Shown here piece after piece: positions 35,699-43,714 of a DNA stretch of 64,000 bases (positions are counted from its first letter, which is position 1; every line of letters starts with the position of its first letter). The stretch is from Fibrobacter sp. UWP2 (lineage in GTDB: Bacteria; Fibrobacterota; Fibrobacteria; Fibrobacterales; Fibrobacteraceae). The notes beneath the pieces are model-generated. The model searched no databases and was not told where the DNA came from. It saw only the letters and a list, made by a program, of their open reading frames with translations. The stretch spans positions 1 to 64,000 of the forward strand of contig NZ_FQYM01000012.1 of NCBI RefSeq assembly GCF_900141705.1, read 5' to 3'. A program made the translations under genes and the position numbers.

Positions 35699-36643
35699 AT
35701 GAATCGACAGACTGCTCTTGAAATTTTGAATGCAAACGCAGATTCTATACCGAACTTGATTGAACAGGCATATCAGTTGCGCACGAAATACAAGGGAAAC
35801 CGCGTAAGCATCCAGTTGCTCACCAATGTCCGCAGCGGGAATTGCACGCAGAACTGCGCCTATTGCGCCCAGTCGCGCGATTCCGAAGCACCGATTGAAA
35901 AGTACCGCTATGTAGAAGACAAAAAACTTTATGGCGACAACGATCTCGTTGACGAAATGCATTTGGCAAGGCACTGCATCGGACTTAGCGGCATTCGATT
36001 TGCGGATGACGACATCGAAAAACTGGCCGAACGCATCCGCAAAATGAAAAAGAACGACACGCAAATCTGTTGCTCCATCGGGTTCCTGACCGAAAAGCAG
36101 GCGCTGATTCTTAAAGAGGCCGGCCTCAACCGCATCAACCACAACCTGAACAGCAGTCGTCGTTTTTACCCGAGCATCTGCACCACGCACACTTACCAGG
36201 AACGAATCGACAACCTGAAAATGTTGAAGGGTCTCGGCTTTGAAATTTGCTCCGGCGGCATCATCGGCATGGGTGAAACGCCCGAAGACGTGGTGGACAT
36301 GCTTTTTGAACTGCTGGAAATCAATCCCGATTCGGTGCCCATCAATTTCCTGCTCCCGGTAGAAGGCACGCGTCTTGCGGAGCGCGATATTTCGGCACTC
36401 ACCCCCGAATACTGCATCAAGGTGCTTTGCCTGGCGCGCCTGATGCTCCCGAAATCGGACATCCGCTGCGCCGCCGGCCGCGAGGTGTATTTCAAAGGTC
36501 ACGAGAAGACGCTCTTCAAGGTAGCCGACTCTATTTTTGCGTCAGGCTACCTCACTGAAGGCGGTCAGAGTCTCGAAGAAACATTCCGCACCATCGAGGC
36601 TGCCGGCTTCACCTGGCAAGTAGAAAGCGAATCATCCCACTAG
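35699..36643 (+). CDS. bioB: Biotin synthase
   Basis: A 314-residue radical-SAM enzyme that inserts sulfur into dethiobiotin. The radical-SAM motif is CTQNCAYCAQS, and the family NHNLNSS, GIIGMGET and AAGRE blocks are present. The length is normal. It sits alone without other bio genes. Its 3' end overlaps the pdxT 3' end by 12 bases on the opposite strand. It has no match to the sulfur-regulon promoter; its location here may reflect its need for sulfur donors (inference). Confidence 0.97.
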   Translation: MNRQTALEILNANADSIPNLIEQAYQLRTKYKGNRVSIQLLTNVRSGNCTQNCAYCAQSRDSEAPIEKYRYVEDKKLYGDNDLVDEMHLARHCIGLSGIRFADDDIEKLAERIRKMKKNDTQICCSIGFLTEKQALILKEAGLNRINHNLNSSRRFYPSICTTHTYQERIDNLKMLKGLGFEICSGGIIGMGETPEDVVDMLFELLEINPDSVPINFLLPVEGTRLAERDISALTPEYCIKVLCLARLMLPKSDIRCAAGREVYFKGHEKTLFKVADSIFASGYLTEGGQSLEETFRTIEAAGFTWQVESESSH

Positions 36644-37234
36644 CTTCAAAAAATACCGGTGAATGCTCGTGTCGCTATTGAGCTCCGGATGGAACGAAAG
36701 TGCAATCTGGTTCTTGTAGCGAACGGCAACGATTTGCTCGGGAGCATCTGCAGTATTCGAACTTGCCGTACGCGAAAGGACTTCGACGCCATCGCCGACC
36801 GATTCAAAGAAGGGCGCGCGAATAAAGGTCTGTGGCACTTTTCCGACGTGCGCGACTTCGTTTTCCGTAAAGAAACTGCCAAGCTGCCTTCCGTAAGCAT
36901 TCCTGCGGATAATCGCGGGGAGTGTTGCGAAATGCGCCTTGTTTTCGCCTGCAATTTTTTCGGCAAGGAGGATTGCGCCGGCACATGTTGCGAGTACGGG
37001 CAGGCCTTCGACAATCTTTTTACGAAGAGGCTCGAAAAGCCCTAAGTCGTGGAGCAGTTTTCCTTGCACGGTGCTTTCGCCACCGGGGAGCACAAGACCG
37101 TCTAAATGGCGGTCAAGGTCGCGCAACTGCCTGATTTCAAATACTTCGGCGCCGAGCGATTGCAGAATGCGTTCATGTTCGATGAATGCCCCCTGCACCG
37201 CGAGCACGCCAATTTGCGGTTTGTTAATTCCCAT
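36632..37234 (-). CDS. pdxT: Pyridoxal 5'-phosphate synthase glutaminase subunit
   Basis: A 200-residue glutamine amidotransferase that feeds ammonia to PdxS. The nucleophile Cys is in LATCAGAILL, the oxyanion region is GGEST, and the His-Glu pair is in SFHPEL. The length is normal. The start overlaps the pdxS stop by one base. Vitamin B6 supply fits the several PLP enzymes nearby (MetY, cysteine desulfurase). Confidence 0.96.
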   Translation of the reverse strand: MGINKPQIGVLAVQGAFIEHERILQSLGAEVFEIRQLRDLDRHLDGLVLPGGESTVQGKLLHDLGLFEPLRKKIVEGLPVLATCAGAILLAEKIAGENKAHFATLPAIIRRNAYGRQLGSFFTENEVAHVGKVPQTFIRAPFFESVGDGVEVLSRTASSNTADAPEQIVAVRYKNQIALSFHPELNSDTSIHRYFLKLVG

Positions 37235-38112
37235 TACTTTCCCCTTTCGGCCATCAGCAGCGCGATTTCCTGTTCATTGATACCGACCATGGCTTCGCCC
37301 AAGTCTTCAGAAAGGTTGGCGATAAGTTTTGCATCGGTGTAATTGGTAACTGCCTGTACAATGGCGGCGGCACGCTTGGCGGGGTTGCCCGACTTGAAGA
37401 TTCCGGAGCCTACGAAAACGCCTTCGGCACCGAGTTGCATCATGAGGGCGGCATCGGCGGGGGTGGCAACACCACCGGCAGCGAAGTTCACCACGGGGAG
37501 TTTCTTGTTGTCGTGAACGAAGCGCACCAGATCGTACGACACCTGGAGTTCCTTGGCTCGGTTAAAGAGTTCGTCTTCGCGCATGCTCGAAATGCGGGCG
37601 ATTTCCTGGTTCATCAGGCGCATGTGTCGTACGGCCTGGACGATGTCGCCCGTACCCGGCTCGCCCTTGGTACGGATCATCGATGCGCCTTCTTCGATAC
37701 GGCGCAGCGCTTCGCCCAAATCCTTCGCGCCGCAGACAAACGGCACGTCGAATTCTCGCTTGTTGATGTGAAAAATGTCATCGGCGGGGGAGAGCACTTC
37801 GCTTTCGTCGATGTAGTCGATCTCGATGGCCTGCAAAATTTGCGCTTCGGCAAAATGACCGATACGGCATTTGGCCATGACCGGAATAGAGACGGAGTCC
37901 TGAATACCTTTGATCATCTTGGGGTCGCTCATGCGCGATACGCCGCCCGCGGCACGGATGTCGGCGGGGATGCGTTCCAGGGCCATCACGGCGGCGGCTC
38001 CAGCGGCTTCGGCAATTTTGGCCTGTTCAGGGGTTGTCACATCCATAATCACGCCACCCTTGAGCATCTGGGCAAGATTCTTATTGAGTTCGTAACGGTT
38101 CTGGTCAGACAT
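37234..38112 (-). CDS. pdxS: Pyridoxal 5'-phosphate synthase lyase subunit
   Basis: A 292-residue TIM-barrel synthase that builds PLP from ribose 5-phosphate, glyceraldehyde 3-phosphate and ammonia. Strong family sequence includes [20 protein letters not shown], the catalytic Lys in [17 protein letters not shown] and [23 protein letters not shown] precedes the start. It is divergent from the PdxR-type regulator, whose DNA-binding repeats lie in between. Confidence 0.98.
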   Translation of the reverse strand: MSDQNRYELNKNLAQMLKGGVIMDVTTPEQAKIAEAAGAAAVMALERIPADIRAAGGVSRMSDPKMIKGIQDSVSIPVMAKCRIGHFAEAQILQAIEIDYIDESEVLSPADDIFHINKREFDVPFVCGAKDLGEALRRIEEGASMIRTKGEPGTGDIVQAVRHMRLMNQEIARISSMREDELFNRAKELQVSYDLVRFVHDNKKLPVVNFAAGGVATPADAALMMQLGAEGVFVGSGIFKSGNPAKRAAAIVQAVTNYTDAKLIANLSEDLGEAMVGINEQEIALLMAERGK

Positions 38113-38167
38113 GTAAATCTCCTTGGTTGTGGAATGGTTTAATTTCAGGCTGTAATTTAAAACATTC

Positions 38168-38252
38168 GCTTGACCTGCACAATATTCAGTTTTTTACTAT
38201 TTTTATAAGGTCAGTTAAATATCAGATTAGCAATACTAATAAGGTCAGTTTT
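38168..38252. promoter_or_regulatory. PdxR-type operator repeats between pdxS and its regulator
   Basis: Two direct copies of ATAAGGTCAGTT (about 38205-38216 and 38239-38250) and one inverted TGACCT (about 38171-38176) lie in the pdxS-pdxR divergent region. MocR/PdxR proteins are known to bind such spaced direct repeats. Confidence 0.6.
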
Positions 38253-39677
38253 ATGTTCACTTACGATATGTCCAAGGCGGGAGCAAATAGCCTCTACCAT
38301 TACCTTTACCAATGCATCAAAAAAGATATCGTAAGCGGAAACGTCCTTGTCGAAGAACAACTCCCTTCCAAACGCAACCTCGCGCAGAATCTCGGCATTA
38401 GCGTCGTGACGGTTGAAAACGCTTACGCCCAGCTCTTGGCCGAAGGCTATATCTACTCGCTCCCTAAAAAAGGCTTCTTTGTTGCAGACATAAATGCCGT
38501 GGCTAATGCGCAAGTCCATCGGAACCGCAAGAAACCCCGCACGCGCAGGCTCCGCGCAGAACTCACCGACGAGTCAGAACATATCAACCCGAAATACATT
38601 GCCGACTTTGCAAGTAACGGTTCCGATATCGAGGCGTTCCCCTTTACCACTTGGGCAAAAATCACTCGCGAGGTCCTTTGCGAAAGGCAAAATGATCTGT
38701 TGCAAGTTTCTCCGGGAATGGGCACGCTGGAACTTCGCCGAGCTATCGCTCGCATGCTCCGCGAATTCAGAAATATCCAGGTATCGCCCGAACAAATTGT
38801 CATTGGTGCCGGGACCGATTACCTTTATGGCTTGCTAGTACAATTGCTTGGATTTGACAAGTGCTATGGCGTAGAAGACCCGGGATGGAGTAAAATATCA
38901 AAGCTGTATAGCCAATACGGAGTCAAGGTGAGTCACATTCCCGTTGTGGTGAAAAGTTTCGTGGACTCCGTCAAGAAATCTGACGTCGATGTCGTGCATA
39001 TTTCCCCAGCGCACCATTTTCCGACCGGGATGGTGATGCCTGTCGGCGAACGCTATCGCCTGCTCAGTTGGGCTGCCGAATCTCCCAATCGCTACATCGT
39101 CGAAGATGACTATGACAGCGAATTTCGTATGACCGGAAAACCCATTCCTGCATTACAGAACATCGATGTCACCGAGAAGGTGATTTACCTGAACACCTTT
39201 TCCAAGACGATGACTTCTGCGATTCGCCTCAGTTATATGGTGCTCCCGCCGCACCTTGCCGAGAAATTCCATAACAAACTTTCGTTCTATTCGTGTACGG
39301 TTTCGAATCTGGACCAGTATGTGATGGCAAAATTCATCGATCTCGGTTACTACGAGACGCACATCAATCGCATGCGCAATCTGTACCGGGCCAAGCGTGA
39401 TATGCTCCTGTCGGCGATCCGCAAAAGCAAGCTTTCGAATGTCGCCCGAATTTACGAAGAAGACGCTGGCCTCCACTTTATCTTGGAAGTGGACACGAAA
39501 TGTTCCGATATTGAATTCTGCAACCGCGCCCGATTCCGTGGGGTAAACATCCGCGCCCTTTCGGAGTATTACTTTGAGGCAAAGCCATCGCAGCACAAGT
39601 TTGTCGTGAACTACTCGTCGGTAGATAAAGCGAGCATGCAAAAAGCAGTGCAGATACTCGCGAGCCTTTGCAACTAA
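38253..39677 (+). CDS. pdxR: MocR/PdxR-family regulator (GntR HTH plus aminotransferase fold)
   Basis: A 474-residue regulator. The N-terminal GntR winged helix (about 5-80; LPSKRNLAQNLGISVVTVENAYAQL) is joined by a linker to a type I aminotransferase-like domain (about 120-474). The PLP-binding Lys is in YLNTFSKTMTSAIRLSY, with the VEDDYDSEF block upstream. Family members sense PLP and control pdxST. The divergent position next to pdxS and the direct repeats between them support this. The start at 38253 follows the second repeat directly, so the protein may repress itself. Confidence 0.9.
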   Translation: MFTYDMSKAGANSLYHYLYQCIKKDIVSGNVLVEEQLPSKRNLAQNLGISVVTVENAYAQLLAEGYIYSLPKKGFFVADINAVANAQVHRNRKKPRTRRLRAELTDESEHINPKYIADFASNGSDIEAFPFTTWAKITREVLCERQNDLLQVSPGMGTLELRRAIARMLREFRNIQVSPEQIVIGAGTDYLYGLLVQLLGFDKCYGVEDPGWSKISKLYSQYGVKVSHIPVVVKSFVDSVKKSDVDVVHISPAHHFPTGMVMPVGERYRLLSWAAESPNRYIVEDDYDSEFRMTGKPIPALQNIDVTEKVIYLNTFSKTMTSAIRLSYMVLPPHLAEKFHNKLSFYSCTVSNLDQYVMAKFIDLGYYETHINRMRNLYRAKRDMLLSAIRKSKLSNVARIYEEDAGLHFILEVDTKCSDIEFCNRARFRGVNIRALSEYYFEAKPSQHKFVVNYSSVDKASMQKAVQILASLCN

Positions 39678-39692
39678 AAAGGTTTAGTGTCT

Positions 39693-39758
39693 TTAGTGCC
39701 CACCTCTTTCAACGACATCGGTAATGTCGATGGCATCGTCAATTTTTATTTCAGCCAT
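39693..39758 (-). pseudogene. Truncated tusA copy (first 16 codons)
   Basis: The minus-strand frame reads MAEIKIDDAIDITDVV and then ERGGH and a stop. The first 16 residues match the TusA gene at 33519-33764 with one change (Thr to Ala), and the match ends just before the catalytic Cys. The promoter region also matches, but the leader lacks the 18 bases holding ACGGAG, consistent with loss between two ATTGTTGTTT direct repeats that are seen in the intact copy. It is probably an untranslated remnant. Confidence 0.85.
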
Positions 39759-39778
39759 TGTTGTTTTAATCCGGCCCA

Positions 39779-39850
39779 AATATAGAACGCGTTTTCGCAC
39801 GCGTCCAATACATTGTTTTTATGCTGAATTATCAGTTTTTTTTCTATAGC
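39779..39850 (-). promoter_or_regulatory. Sulfur-regulon promoter, orphan copy
   Basis: Minus strand: TTGGAC at 39808-39803, 18-bp spacer, TATATT at 39784-39779, and a CAGCATAAAA block like that of the tusA promoter. It now drives only the truncated tusA remnant and points into the 3' end of pdxR on the antisense strand. Confidence 0.75.
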
Positions 39851-39867
39851 AAGTTGCCATCTTATGA

Positions 39868-40827
39868 TTATATAATGTAGTACCACTCCTCGCTTTGGGT
39901 AATTTCTTCCGTCTTGTGTTGCTTATCGGTAGAAACGTAGTCCATTTCGAGGCTCTTCATGCTCACGCGGGTATTGGGCGCAACAGAACTCGTGATGAAG
40001 GCACTGCCACCGATAATGGCATTTTCGCCTACAACCGTATCGCCGCCTAGAATGGATGCGTTCGCGTAAATGGTTACGTTGTCCTGAATGGTCGGATGAC
40101 GCTTTTTGCCGGAGAGGCGCTGCCCCCCGCGCGTCGAGAGCGCACCAAGAGTTACACCCTGATAAATTTTCACGTTATTGCCAATAACCGCAGTTTCACC
40201 AATCACAATGCCCGTACCATGATCAATAAAGAAGTACTTGCCGATGGATGCACCCGGATGGATGTCAATTCCCGTCTTGGAATGCGCATACTCAGTCATG
40301 AGCCGCGGGAGAACCGGAACGTGCAAAAGGTAAAGTTCATGGGCAATGCGGAAAATCGTTGTCGCCATAAGGCCCGGATACGCAAGGATAATTTCGTCGA
40401 GGCACCCAGCGGCAGGATCGCCGTCATAAGCGGCATGCAAATCGGTTTCAAGACATTCGCGAATCCAAGGAATCTTCGCGAAAAATTCCTTGCAGATGCG
40501 GTAGCTTTCAATCTTGCGCTCGTCCGAAGTCATGGTGCCGCGGAGCTTGCAATAATCAAGCGCGATGGCCACCTGCTTGTGGAGGTGGTAAAAAGTATCT
40601 TCGATAATGACCGCGAAGCTGTTCTTGGGGTTGTAAATCTTGTGCGAGCGGTCCCTGAAATGTCCGGGATAAACCACACGGATTAGGTTCTGCAAAATCG
40701 TCTGAATCTCGGCCTGGTCGGGCCGATTATAGATGTCAATGTTGTCGATATGCTTGCCGCGATTGTAATCGGCAAAAATCGTCTGGACAGCTTTTTCGAC
40801 TTCTGATTCCTGGATAAGTTCGTGCAT
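39868..40827 (-). CDS. cysE: Serine O-acetyltransferase
   Basis: A 319-residue enzyme that makes O-acetylserine from serine and acetyl-CoA, the acceptor for cysteine synthesis. After a helical N-terminal domain (about 1-185), the left-handed beta-helix appears with HPGASIGKYFFIDHGTGIVIG and IYQGVTLGALS, both typical of serine acetyltransferases of the longer EpsC type. It lies 100 bases downstream of the cysteine desulfurase, the arrangement often seen beside family 2A encapsulins. A palindromic repeat fills the gap, so co-transcription is not certain. Confidence 0.92.
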   Translation of the reverse strand: MHELIQESEVEKAVQTIFADYNRGKHIDNIDIYNRPDQAEIQTILQNLIRVVYPGHFRDRSHKIYNPKNSFAVIIEDTFYHLHKQVAIALDYCKLRGTMTSDERKIESYRICKEFFAKIPWIRECLETDLHAAYDGDPAAGCLDEIILAYPGLMATTIFRIAHELYLLHVPVLPRLMTEYAHSKTGIDIHPGASIGKYFFIDHGTGIVIGETAVIGNNVKIYQGVTLGALSTRGGQRLSGKKRHPTIQDNVTIYANASILGGDTVVGENAIIGGSAFITSSVAPNTRVSMKSLEMDYVSTDKQHKTEEITQSEEWYYII

Positions 40828-40860
40828 GTGTCAAATTTGTTGAAAGAGAATTACGGCGTT

Positions 40861-40913
40861 CACTTCGACAAGCTCAGTGAACTTGTTTAGGTCCCTGAGC
40901 CTGCCGAAGGGCC
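40861..40913. repeat. REP-like palindrome
   Basis: The arms CTTCGACAAGCTCAG and CTGAGCCTGCCGAAG (12 of 15 pairs) flank a short spacer in the gap between cysE and the cysteine desulfurase. The sequence type is common as a dispersed intergenic element in many bacteria. Confidence 0.7.
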
Positions 40914-40926
40914 GTCTTAGTCTAAC

Positions 40927-42672
40927 CTATGCGAACGTCTTCAACGCCCTCACGAGAGCGTCGATGTCGTCCGGAGAGTTGTACAGCGCAAGCGTCGGGC
41001 GTACGGTACTTTCGTAACCGAAATGCCTGAGCACCGGCTGTGCGCAGTGGTGACCTGTACGCACGGCAACACCGTAAGCATCAAGCCTCTTGCCCACTTC
41101 TTCGTCGGAATAACCGTCGAGCTTGAAGGCGAGAGCGGAAGCCTTGTTGAGTGCCGTACCTACAAGGTGCAGACCCTTGACGGTCTTCAGTTCCTTGAGG
41201 CCATACTGCAGCAGTTCATGTTCCCAGCGGAATACGCAGGGCATCCCGATTTCGGAGAGGTACTGGAGTGCAGCACCGAGGCCAACGGCGTCAGCGATGC
41301 TTCCGGTTCCCGCTTCGAACTTGTTCGGGATTCCGTTGTAAATCGTGCGTTCGAACGTCACATCGGCAATCATGTTGCCGCCACCGTGATACGGGCGGGC
41401 CGCTTCCAGCAATTCCTTCTTGCCGTAAACGACACCGATACCGGTCGGGGCAAACACCTTGTGTCCGGAGAACACGAAGAAGTCTGCGTCGAGCGCGGAA
41501 ACATTCACCGGAATGTGCGCGATGGACTGTGCGCCGTCAATGAGGATTCTCACGCCGTGCCTGTGGGCGATGGCAATGAGTTCCTCGATCGGTGTCACGG
41601 TGCCGAGCACGTTCGAGACATGCGTCACGGAGACGAACTTTGTGCGCTTCGTGAATAGCGCCTCGTAATCGTGCAATTTGAGTTGGCCGGTAGAATCACA
41701 CGGAATCACCTTGATGATGGCGCCCGTTTCTTCGGCAATGAGCTGCCACGGCACGATGTTCGCGTGGTGTTCCAGGATGGAGACGATGATTTCGTCACCC
41801 GGCTGGAGCGTCGGCTTCACGTAAGCGTTAGCCACCAGATTGATGGCCTCGGTGGTACCGCGCACGAACACGATTTCCTGCGAAGACGGGGCCCCGATAA
41901 AGTCACGCACGATGTTGCGGGCGTTTTCATAGGCATCCGTCGATGCAGCCGCAAGCGTATGGGCTCCACGGTGCACGTTGGAGTTCTCGTTTTCGTAGTA
42001 GTACTTGAGGCGGTCAATCACCACTTGCGGGCGCTGCGTCGTAGCACCGTTATCGAGCCAAACGAGAGGATGCCCGTTTATCTGCTTCGAAAGAATCGGG
42101 AAGTCGCTACGGATCTGCGCAAGGTTCTTGGAACCGATGCGGATGGATTCGTTGCGGGAATTGGAGCCGCTGTTAGCGTTGCCGGCCTTGTTCACGGAAT
42201 CGCCACCGAGAGAAGTCGGAGTGTCGATCGGACGGGCGTTTTCTGCTGCCTGGGTCTTGGAAAGGACCTTCGGAGAATACCCCGTTGCAGGCGCAGGCGC
42301 TGCCGGGACATCGCCGAACTGCGACACAAATTCCGCTTCGGGAACCGCAGGGGCTTCCACGGAGTTGAGCCAGGTATCGGTGGAATTGCCGCCGTAGGCA
42401 AACGGTGCCGAAGTTACCGGCTGGTCGCCATAGGTCGCAAACGGATGTTCCCAGTCAAATGCGGGAGTCTGGTTAATGGCTGCTGCCCCTTGGGCGGCGC
42501 TCACTCCCTGAGCTGCAGAAGCATTCTGCACTTCGGGTGCCGCGGGAGTTGCAGCATAAGCACTGTCCGTCAGGTCGGGAAAGTACTCATTTGCTAACTG
42601 CTCCAGTTCAGCCGCATTGGGAACTCCGGCGAGCTCTTCCAGCGATCTGGTATCTGGATTATTCGTAATCAT
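40927..42672 (-). CDS. SufS-type cysteine desulfurase, encapsulin 2A cargo
   Basis: A 581-residue PLP enzyme that takes sulfur from cysteine. The catalytic part (about 185-581) has the PLP Lys in SGHKVFAPTG, the RTGHHCAQP Cys loop and the EHHANIVPW block of SufS-type enzymes. The first 180 or so residues are Ala/Pro/Ser/Gly-rich and probably unfolded, as in cargo enzymes of family 2A encapsulins, where this part targets the enzyme into the shell. The shell gene lies directly upstream and overlaps by 14 bases (start ATG 42672). It would yield sulfane sulfur stored inside the shell. Confidence 0.92.
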   Translation of the reverse strand: MITNNPDTRSLEELAGVPNAAELEQLANEYFPDLTDSAYAATPAAPEVQNASAAQGVSAAQGAAAINQTPAFDWEHPFATYGDQPVTSAPFAYGGNSTDTWLNSVEAPAVPEAEFVSQFGDVPAAPAPATGYSPKVLSKTQAAENARPIDTPTSLGGDSVNKAGNANSGSNSRNESIRIGSKNLAQIRSDFPILSKQINGHPLVWLDNGATTQRPQVVIDRLKYYYENENSNVHRGAHTLAAASTDAYENARNIVRDFIGAPSSQEIVFVRGTTEAINLVANAYVKPTLQPGDEIIVSILEHHANIVPWQLIAEETGAIIKVIPCDSTGQLKLHDYEALFTKRTKFVSVTHVSNVLGTVTPIEELIAIAHRHGVRILIDGAQSIAHIPVNVSALDADFFVFSGHKVFAPTGIGVVYGKKELLEAARPYHGGGNMIADVTFERTIYNGIPNKFEAGTGSIADAVGLGAALQYLSEIGMPCVFRWEHELLQYGLKELKTVKGLHLVGTALNKASALAFKLDGYSDEEVGKRLDAYGVAVRTGHHCAQPVLRHFGYESTVRPTLALYNSPDDIDALVRALKTFA

Positions 42673-43624
42673 AGTATTCGCCAACCTCTACGTCTTCAAG
42701 GACTGCAATGGCGTCGTCGGCAAGGATAGCCGCAGAGCAGTACAGGGAAAGCAGGTAAGAAGCAACGCCCTTGTTGTCGATGCCGCGGAAACGCACGGAA
42801 AGGCCACGAGAGTGTTCGTTCTTGAGACCGGCCTGGAAGAGGCCAATCACGCCGCGTTTGGCTTCGCCAGTGCGCACGAGCAATATATTGGTCTTGCCGC
42901 CCTGGGACTTCGGATTCTTCACGCCGTCCACGAGAAGCTTGTCGGTCGGAACGAGAGGAATGCCGCGCCAGGTGAGGAACTTGCCACCGGCGATGTCCAC
43001 GACAACGGGCGGCACGCCACGGCGGGTGCATTCGCGTTCGAAAGCGGCAATGGCACGCGGGTGAGCGAGGAAGAAGGACGGTTCCTTCCAGACCTTCGAA
43101 ATGAGTTCGTCGAGATCGTCCGGAGTCGGGCGGCCGTCGGCGCGGAGCGGCTGGATGCGCTGGGAATCAGCCACGTTCTTCAGCAGGCCGTAATCGTCGT
43201 TGTTGATGAGCAGGCTTTCCTGACGTTCGCGGAGCGATTCGATAGCGAGGCCGAGCTGTTCCTGAACCTGGTCATACGGAGAACTGTAAACGTCTTCGAT
43301 GGCCGTGTTCACGTTGATAATCGTAGAGATAGAATTCAGCTTGTATTCACGTGGCTCGGTTTCGTATTCGACGTAGCCTTCCGGAATAATGTCGGTTTTC
43401 TTGGTCTGGCTGCAAAGAACATCGAGCGGGGTTTCGCCTTCCACGACCTTGTTCACACGGAACAGGCCCGTTTCGAGACCCTTGAATTCAAGGAACTTGG
43501 TGAGCCACTTGGGAGTGAGCGCACCAAATTGCGGCTTGGTCTTGGTGACGTTCGCCAGGTTGTAGGCAGCCTTTGCGCCAAGCGCATTGATGCCGGTTTT
43601 CTTTTCTGTAGCTTCATTTGCCAT
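42659..43624 (-). CDS. Family 2A encapsulin shell protein
   Basis: A 321-residue HK97-fold shell protein of the SrpI/family 2A type. Recognisable parts are the N-terminal arm, the long middle helix region with QLGLAIESLRERQESLLINN, and the AGGKFLTWRGIPLVPTDKL stretch. Family 2A shells enclose a cysteine desulfurase and store elemental sulfur, and here that enzyme follows in an overlapping frame. AAGAGG lies before the start. It has no TTGGAC-type promoter; the 90-base leader contains a different AT-rich sequence. Confidence 0.92.
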   Translation of the reverse strand: MANEATEKKTGINALGAKAAYNLANVTKTKPQFGALTPKWLTKFLEFKGLETGLFRVNKVVEGETPLDVLCSQTKKTDIIPEGYVEYETEPREYKLNSISTIINVNTAIEDVYSSPYDQVQEQLGLAIESLRERQESLLINNDDYGLLKNVADSQRIQPLRADGRPTPDDLDELISKVWKEPSFFLAHPRAIAAFERECTRRGVPPVVVDIAGGKFLTWRGIPLVPTDKLLVDGVKNPKSQGGKTNILLVRTGEAKRGVIGLFQAGLKNEHSRGLSVRFRGIDNKGVASYLLSLYCSAAILADDAIAVLEDVEVGEYYDYE

Positions 43625-43714
43625 AGTGGTTTACCTCTTGGGTTTGTGTTAAGTGTTGCAGTTCTATAAAGTTTTGTTTCCTATCTGTTTTGTAGGATTT
43701 TACGAGAAAAAATT

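Noticed and set aside
40861-40913. Terminator between the cysteine desulfurase and cysE
   Set aside because: The palindrome has mismatches, a spacer and no T run. It fits a dispersed repeat better than a terminator.
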